A stretch of DNA of 64,000 bases from JAPULR01 sp963665075. Its GTDB lineage: Bacteria > Chloroflexota > Dehalococcoidia > Lucifugimonadales > GCA-2712585. The stretch covers positions 1,240,001 to 1,304,000 of the forward strand of contig OY762063.1 of assembly GCA_963665075.1 (NCBI GenBank), given 5' to 3'. The notes beneath the pieces are model-generated. The model did not search any database, had not been told where the DNA came from, and saw only the letters and a program-made list of their open reading frames with translations. This document shows, one piece after another, positions 58,970 to 64,000 of this stretch. The position numbers and the translations under genes are program-made. Each line of letters begins with the position of its first letter. Positions within the stretch are counted from its first letter, which is position 1.

Positions 58970-61900
58970 TTAATCCTCTCCCTCAAGGGAGAGGAGAGAA
59001 GAGGAGATGGGATGCGGACTTTTCGCCTTCCCGGTTATGGCGCGGGCTATTAGGGAGTGGAATTCGGATTCAATTTCGTATACGTCTCTGAACTCGGCGA
59101 AGGCCCAGCGACCGTAGCGCTGAAGCTCGTTCACGCCGGGAATCCAGTAGGTCTCCATCGTGCGCTTCTTCGCCCGCGCGTCCTGGTTCCGGTAGCCCTT
59201 GATTTCCACCACCAGACGGAGGGGGTCGTCCTCGCCGCGTCCGTCGTCGACGAGGACGACGAAGTCGGGGAGGTAGGCGCGGGAAACGCCGCCGGCCAGG
59301 TAGGGGACTTCCAGCCCGAGATTGTGGTTCTTGACGTATGAAATCACCTTGGGGTGGGCCTCGGCGACGCGGCAGAATTCGGCCTCCCAATCGCTGTCGC
59401 AGACCACCCAGTTGACGTGGCACTTGCGGGGATCCGTCCGCCACAGCTTGGTCTTGGAGGTGCGGAAGTTCACGTGGGCGGTGGAGCCGACGGGGTTGAA
59501 GGAGTCAAGGAGGGCCTTTACGGGATGGCCGCCGGCGCTGCTGTTGACGATGGCGGCGTTGACGATGTCGCAGGCTCTTTCGGCCAGGGATTGGTAGAGG
59601 AGTTGGGCCGGATAGGTGCCGCCTTTGCATATCAGATAGCCGTCCATCCATTCCTCGACGATGCGCTTGAGTTTTCCGAAGAGGTGCAGTTTGGGGGCGC
59701 CGTTGGGATCCCGCCACTTGTATTTCAGCAGATGGGTGGTCAGCTCGAAGGCGATGGAGGAGCGTCGCCTGGCGCCGGTGTGGGCCAAATCCAGGTTCAC
59801 GCCTTCACCGATGATGCCCTCGTTTCTGGTGACGGAAGGCCCTACGAGTTGGGGCGTAAGCTCCAGATATGAGTCGTCGGTGAATGCGGCGGCGATTTCG
59901 TCCTTTGGCGGGTCGGCGCGGTAGCCGGAGACCCTGGGGAAGCGGATTTCCAGCCTGTCCCGGTCGGGGCTGACGGCCTTGACGTGAATCATGGGCTTGG
60001 GTTTCGGGGGCTTCGCGATGACGGGCCGGGCGGTGAAGTCGAAGGGGACGCCGAGGACGTCGGCGTATTCCACGTCGAGCAGGCCGTCGTCGTTGAGGTC
60101 GTAGGACTGGCGGCGGAGGGAGCGGCCCACCACCTGCTCGCAGAGAAGCTGGGTGCCGAAGGCCCGCACGCCGAGGACATGGGTGACGGTGTTGGCGTCC
60201 CAGCCTTCGGTGAGCATGGAGACGGAGACGACGCAGCGGATGCGCTGGCCCAGCCTACCCTGCTTGCCGACGGTGTTCATAACCTCCCTGAGCAGGTCCT
60301 GGTCGCTGATGTTGTCCGCCTCTTTCGCGTCGCCTGTGCGGGCCACAATCTCCCTGCGGAACCGCTCAATCTCGTCTGCCGCCATCTCGCGGAAGTTCCT
60401 GTCCAGCGCGCCGCCCGATTCCAGCTGCTCGCTGTCAATGAGCGCCGTTCGGGGCATGGGGTAGGGAGTCCCGCTTTCGTCGAAGTTCCTGAACAGAGCC
60501 AGGCTGCCCGGCACAAGGGCCTTCGCGCCGTTCTCGCTCTCTCGACGGAATCCGGAGACGTAGTCATAGACCAGCTTGGAGGTGGAAGTGTTGTTGCAAA
60601 CGATGATGAAGCAGGGCGGGACGGGGATGTTCGCTTCCGCCCACGCGTCGAAGGTCTTCTCGTAGTGGCCGTAGAGAGCTTCGAGGGCGGTCTTGAGCAG
60701 GGTGGGCAGGCGGAGGGGATCCAAAGCGCCCTTCGTCTTGCCGCGGCCCCGCTTGGGCATATCGTTCCGAATGTTCTCCCACAGGACGCGGTATTTAGGC
60801 ATGTCGCCGCCGCCGGGGTCGTTGTCGGCCACGGGAACCCGAGGCAGCTTGACGATGCCGCACTCGATGGCGTCCATGAGGGAGAAGTCGCTGGCCGTCC
60901 AGGGAAAGAGGGTGCCCTCCGCATAGCCGGAACCGCGCAGGAAGAAGGGGGTGGCGGAGAGGTCAACGACCTGGCTGAGGCCCAGGCGGCGCTTGACGAT
61001 TTCCAGGCCGGAAATCCAGACGCGGGCGGCCTCCTCGTTCTTCTTCGCCTCCCGCCTGTCGTCGCCCTTGAGGTCGCTTTCCTCGCTCTCCCCCGACTTG
61101 TGCCGGTAGCAGTGGTGACCTTCGTCGTTCAGCGCCCAGATGTTTTTCATGCCCATGAGTTCCGGCATGAGGCGCTGGAGCATCCGGCCCTCGGTTTCCC
61201 TGGTCTGAAGGGCGGGGCCTCGGCCTTGCAGGAGCTTCCGCCCGCCCCTGGAAATTTCGGTGCGTTCGCGAAGCATGAAGCCGTGGTAGTTGGTTATGAC
61301 GATTTTGGCGCGTTCCAGGTCCGGAAGCATGTCCCTGGGAACCAGCTCCCTGCTTGCGTAGTAGCTGTCCGGGTCGTTGGGCTGAAGCACCCTGAGCCGG
61401 TCTTTGATGGTGATGCCGGGGGCGACGACGAGGAATCCGCGCGTGAACCGACGGCTGTTGGGATGACGAACGGCGTTGACGGTCTGCCATGCGATTATCA
61501 TCGCCATGACGGTGGTCTTGCCCGCGCCGGTGGCCAGCTTGAGGGCGAGGCGGGACAGTTGGGGGTTGGCGTCCTTGTTGGCGCGGGCGAGCCGGTCGAG
61601 GAGACGCTTGCCCGTGGGCCCCGCCTTCGGCGCGACCTCCGTGAGCCAGATGACCGTCTCCACGGCTTCCCTCTGGCAGAAGAAGGGCCGGATGTCGCTG
61701 AATTCGTGATGCCGCCAATGTTGGAGCAGGCGGGCGGTTTCGGGGGTGACGCGCCAATCCTTCGGATCGCGGATGTTCCTCCATCGGTCTACTTCGCGGC
61801 GGATTTCGGTTATGGTCTCGGTGACGTCGTACTGCTGCTCCTCCGTAGACAGTCCCTTCCCCTCGTCGATGACAAACCCCCGCTGACTTGTTGAACTTCG

Positions 61901-62056
61901 CTTCCTCGGTTTCGGGATGGGCGTGATGAACTTGGCGTCGCGGCGGCGGCCGATGACCCGCTGGGTGGGCTGGCCGGAATCGTCAAGCTGCCAGTGTTTG
62001 GCGGGGTAGTCGTAGGGCGAGTTGAGTATGGGTTGTTCGAAGAAGCGGTTTTCCAT
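58970..62056 (-). CDS. res: Type III-like restriction subunit: DEAD/H helicase with C-terminal nuclease
   Basis: 1,028 residues. Superfamily-2 helicase motifs are LATGAGKTTV (motif I, near residue 196), NDEGHHCY (DExH-type motif II), VVDLSATPF (III), VSMLTEGWDANTVTHVLG and QVVGRSLRR (V-VI). The C-terminal PD-(D/E)XK nuclease is LPDFVVLVDDG then LVVEIKGYR. It pairs with the Mod methylase downstream. The order res-mod is the reverse of classical type III loci. The final residues SLLSLEGED and the stop lie in a family-C repeat. Confidence 0.94.
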   Translation of the reverse strand: MENRFFEQPILNSPYDYPAKHWQLDDSGQPTQRVIGRRRDAKFITPIPKPRKRSSTSQRGFVIDEGKGLSTEEQQYDVTETITEIRREVDRWRNIRDPKDWRVTPETARLLQHWRHHEFSDIRPFFCQREAVETVIWLTEVAPKAGPTGKRLLDRLARANKDANPQLSRLALKLATGAGKTTVMAMIIAWQTVNAVRHPNSRRFTRGFLVVAPGITIKDRLRVLQPNDPDSYYASRELVPRDMLPDLERAKIVITNYHGFMLRERTEISRGGRKLLQGRGPALQTRETEGRMLQRLMPELMGMKNIWALNDEGHHCYRHKSGESEESDLKGDDRREAKKNEEAARVWISGLEIVKRRLGLSQVVDLSATPFFLRGSGYAEGTLFPWTASDFSLMDAIECGIVKLPRVPVADNDPGGGDMPKYRVLWENIRNDMPKRGRGKTKGALDPLRLPTLLKTALEALYGHYEKTFDAWAEANIPVPPCFIIVCNNTSTSKLVYDYVSGFRRESENGAKALVPGSLALFRNFDESGTPYPMPRTALIDSEQLESGGALDRNFREMAADEIERFRREIVARTGDAKEADNISDQDLLREVMNTVGKQGRLGQRIRCVVSVSMLTEGWDANTVTHVLGVRAFGTQLLCEQVVGRSLRRQSYDLNDDGLLDVEYADVLGVPFDFTARPVIAKPPKPKPMIHVKAVSPDRDRLEIRFPRVSGYRADPPKDEIAAAFTDDSYLELTPQLVGPSVTRNEGIIGEGVNLDLAHTGARRRSSIAFELTTHLLKYKWRDPNGAPKLHLFGKLKRIVEEWMDGYLICKGGTYPAQLLYQSLAERACDIVNAAIVNSSAGGHPVKALLDSFNPVGSTAHVNFRTSKTKLWRTDPRKCHVNWVVCDSDWEAEFCRVAEAHPKVISYVKNHNLGLEVPYLAGGVSRAYLPDFVVLVDDGRGEDDPLRLVVEIKGYRNQDARAKKRTMETYWIPGVNELQRYGRWAFAEFRDVYEIESEFHSLIARAITGKAKSPHPISSSLLSLEGED

Positions 62057-62178
62057 TTTGAGCCTCGTCGCCTACTTTAACACAATCGGCGGATGATGGC
62101 TTAGACTGATGAGTTTATGCCGAACTGCAAAGGGGAGCTATGGGGTAGAATGGGGTGGGGGGGTTGGTGGAGAGAGTT

Positions 62179-62952
62179 ATGAAATCTGTTGCGCGGATGT
62201 TTCGGCTGCGGTTGGCGCGGGGGCTTACGACGCTGGTCGCGCTGGCGGCGGTCGGCGTGGTCGGGTACGTGGTCATCGAGGGATGGTCGGTTCTCGACTC
62301 GGCGTATATGGTCGTAGTGACGTTCACGACGGTGGGCTACGCGGAGGTGAATCCTCTCTCGCAAACGGGGCGGCTGTTTACGATGGCGCTGATGGTGGCG
62401 GGAATCGGGGTGATGTTTTATATGCTGACGGGCATGGTGCAGCTGGTGGTGGAGCAGGAGGCGCTGCGCGGCATTGTACGGAGGCACAGGATGAGAGCAA
62501 GGTTGTCCAGACTCAAGGGGCACTTCATAGTCTGCGGCTTCGGTCGCGTGGGCAGGGCGGTGGCGTTCACGCTGCGCGAGCAGTCGGAGTCTTTGTTGAT
62601 TATCGACAAGGACGAGGAGGCGGTTCTGTACGCCCAGGAGCAGGGGTATCTGTTTGTTCGGGGGGACTCGACGCGGGACGCGGACTTGTTGGCGGCGCAG
62701 ATTAAGGACGCGCGGGGGCTGGTGGCGGCGACGGGAGACGACGCGGAAAACGTCTATATTTCGCTGACGGCGCGGGGGCTGAATCCGAACCTGCACATAG
62801 TCGCGCGGGCGTCCAGTCCCGACGCGGAGGACAAGCTGCGCCGGGCGGGGGCGGACCAGGTGGTGTCGCCGTATGACATCGGCGGGAGGCACATGGCGAT
62901 GACGGCGATTGGGTCGCCGCTGGGGGCGGGCAGGGATGCCCGCAAGCCATGA
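62179..62952 (+). CDS. Two-TM potassium channel with RCK (TrkA-N) domain
   Basis: 257 residues from the ATG at 62179, with GGAG upstream. Two membrane helices (about 17-35 and 65-90) flank a pore loop with the K+ filter TVGYAE (residues 51-56). A cytoplasmic RCK/Rossmann domain follows (FIVCGFGRVGRAVA, then LIIDKDEEA and RGDSTRDADL), as in MthK-type channels gated by Ca2+ or nucleotides. An in-frame GTG at 62155 is less likely. Confidence 0.93.
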   Translation: MKSVARMFRLRLARGLTTLVALAAVGVVGYVVIEGWSVLDSAYMVVVTFTTVGYAEVNPLSQTGRLFTMALMVAGIGVMFYMLTGMVQLVVEQEALRGIVRRHRMRARLSRLKGHFIVCGFGRVGRAVAFTLREQSESLLIIDKDEEAVLYAQEQGYLFVRGDSTRDADLLAAQIKDARGLVAATGDDAENVYISLTARGLNPNLHIVARASSPDAEDKLRRAGADQVVSPYDIGGRHMAMTAIGSPLGAGRDARKP

Positions 62953-62968
62953 GGTGAGCGCTCCCGCT

Positions 62969-62997
62969 TTGATACTCATTCGCAGGGGATGTATAAT
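62969..62997 (+). promoter_or_regulatory. Promoter of the DUF1330 gene
   Basis: TTGATA (62969-62974), 17 bp, TATAAT (62992-62997): near-consensus, 24 bp before the ATG. Confidence 0.75.
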
Positions 62998-63020
62998 CAC
63001 GATAAACGAGGAGGTTCAGA

Positions 63021-63308
63021 ATGGCGGGGTACTTGATTGCCGAATTGGAAATTACTAATCAGGCTCTGTTCGACGAATTCGCCGTCGGCATTGCGGAACT
63101 GGTGAAGAGTCGAAATGGGAAGTATCTGGCGCGCGGGGGAACCACCGAGCACGTGGAAGGCTCCTGGACTCCTCAGCGAATTGTCGTCATCGAATTCGAG
63201 AGTTTCGAGCAGGCCCAGGCTTTCGTCAGGTCGGACGAATACAAGGAACTGGCGGAAGTTCGTTCGAAGAGCAGCATCGCCAGTACGATAATCACCGAAG
63301 GCTTGTAA
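63021..63308 (+). CDS. DUF1330 family protein
   Basis: 95 residues with a dimeric alpha/beta-barrel (ferredoxin-like) fold. YLIAELEITNQALFDEF opens the domain, and YLARGGTTEHVEGSW, RIVVIEFESFEQAQAFVRSDEY are the family's conserved segments. The function is unknown; relatives resemble small monooxygenases. GAGGAGG lies six bases before the ATG and a consensus promoter sits close upstream. Confidence 0.92.
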   Translation: MAGYLIAELEITNQALFDEFAVGIAELVKSRNGKYLARGGTTEHVEGSWTPQRIVVIEFESFEQAQAFVRSDEYKELAEVRSKSSIASTIITEGL

Positions 63309-63330
63309 CCGCTGACGTCGCGGCGGCGGG

Positions 63331-64000
63331 TTATTCCCGTTCGAGGAACCGGCGAACCCAGTCGGCGTCGGGCTGCCGGTCCTTCATGTTGTAGAGGATT
63401 ACGGCGTTGCGAACGGAATCGGCCTGGAAGAATCGCTCGTAGAGTATCTGCCGCGCCCCGAAGGCGCTGCACGACATATCCCAGGCGAGGCGAAACAAGC
63501 GCACCCGGTCGCGGGCGGAGCTGGCGTCGGTTTCCAGGTATCGGTTGATTTCGTCGGCCAGAGGCCCTTCGATGTCCGCTTCCGTCGGCAAGGCCATCAG
63601 GCTGCTGGATCCCAGCAGGTGGATGATCTCGCCCATGCGCGGATACATGCGGATGAACAAGTTGCGGGCGGCCTGCAAGGGGAGTTCCGCCGGGGCCATC
63701 ACGCCCCACTGATCCACTTCCGCGTCGGCTTCGGCGGCCCGCAGGCAGGCTTTCATTATCTCCAGGTTCTCGACTATCTCCGCAATCATCTGCTGCGCCT
63801 GTAGCTGCCCCGACGAACCAAGGGTTTCCGTCATCAGGCTCGCCAGCCCCAGTACGAACTCGCACTTGACCACGTTCTTGGTGACTATCTGGTGTCCCGA
63901 ATGCAGGTGGCGGTTGATGGCGTGGTGCAGATTGTTGCAGAGTTCCACGTCGCCCAGCAGGAAGACGTTTTCCCACGGCACGAAGACGTGGTCGAAGAAG
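63331..64000 (-). CDS. HpaB-family flavin-dependent hydroxylase, C-terminal part (start outside window)
   Basis: About 222 C-terminal residues are visible and the frame continues off the right edge. VPWENVFLLGDVELCNN, FVLGLASLMTETLG and FFQADSVRNAVILYNMKD match the 4-hydroxyphenylacetate 3-monooxygenase / pyoverdin chromophore / 4-hydroxybutyryl-CoA dehydratase superfamily. HpaB enzymes use FADH2 from a partner reductase to hydroxylate phenolics. The substrate cannot be told from this part. Confidence 0.88.
   Translation of the reverse strand, partial: FFDHVFVPWENVFLLGDVELCNNLHHAINRHLHSGHQIVTKNVVKCEFVLGLASLMTETLGSSGQLQAQQMIAEIVENLEIMKACLRAAEADAEVDQWGVMAPAELPLQAARNLFIRMYPRMGEIIHLLGSSSLMALPTEADIEGPLADEINRYLETDASSARDRVRLFRLAWDMSCSAFGARQILYERFFQADSVRNAVILYNMKDRQPDADWVRRFLERE

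Overview
The window is GC-rich bacterial chromosome. The gene content (RNA polymerase genes, Aap and Opu ABC importers, six tRNAs with encoded CCA) together with very dense short intergenic palindromes suggests an uncultured Chloroflexota, perhaps Dehalococcoidia/SAR202-like. That placement is inference; no 16S rRNA gene is present.

Layout. 1-9306 (-) is the N-terminal part of a giant secreted modular protein of more than 3,100 residues (FN3, Calx-beta-like, GLUG repeats). 9.5-11.9 kb is a sensor kinase fused to its own OmpR-type regulator. 12.3-20.3 kb (-) is rpoB-rpoC. 20.5-23.9 kb is a CopA copper ATPase, a YHS protein and a small glutaredoxin-like protein whose reading frame runs through an in-frame UGA. 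24.5-28.2 kb is an amino-acid ABC importer without its ATPase. 28.7-29.7 kb is selD with an in-frame UGA at its catalytic position. 29.7-31.7 kb (-) is a TPP-riboswitch-controlled thiG-thiE-thiS cluster. 32-40.3 kb holds single metabolic genes (aminotransferase, gamma carbonic anhydrase, aldo/keto reductase, DUF1802 protein, secreted zincin-like protein, leucyl aminopeptidase) separated by repeat arrays.

40.8-44.6 kb, next to tRNA-His and tRNA-Arg, is an AT-richer defence-type cassette: a GHKL ATPase fused to a PD-(D/E)XK nuclease, a Vsr-like endonuclease and a cytosine-C5 methyltransferase carrying a zinc ribbon. 45.8-49.4 kb is a glycine-betaine importer (opuAA-AB-AC), 49.7-52.5 kb (-) is modABC, and 52.7-55.4 kb holds an M20 amidohydrolase, an SDR and a PPOX-type flavoprotein. 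55.6-62.1 kb (-) is a second restriction-modification pair (Res helicase-nuclease, then Mod methyltransferase). Mod is interrupted in frame by a 275-bp element with perfect terminal inverted repeats and the remnant of a four-helix-bundle (23S rRNA IVS-type) gene. The window closes with a K+ channel, a DUF1330 protein and a partial HpaB-family hydroxylase.

Most notable are two UGA-recoded genes 5 kb apart, each with a hairpin at SECIS distance; the GHKL-nuclease/Vsr/methyltransferase cassette; and the element nested in mod. All translations and base pairings were done by eye, and no database search was possible.
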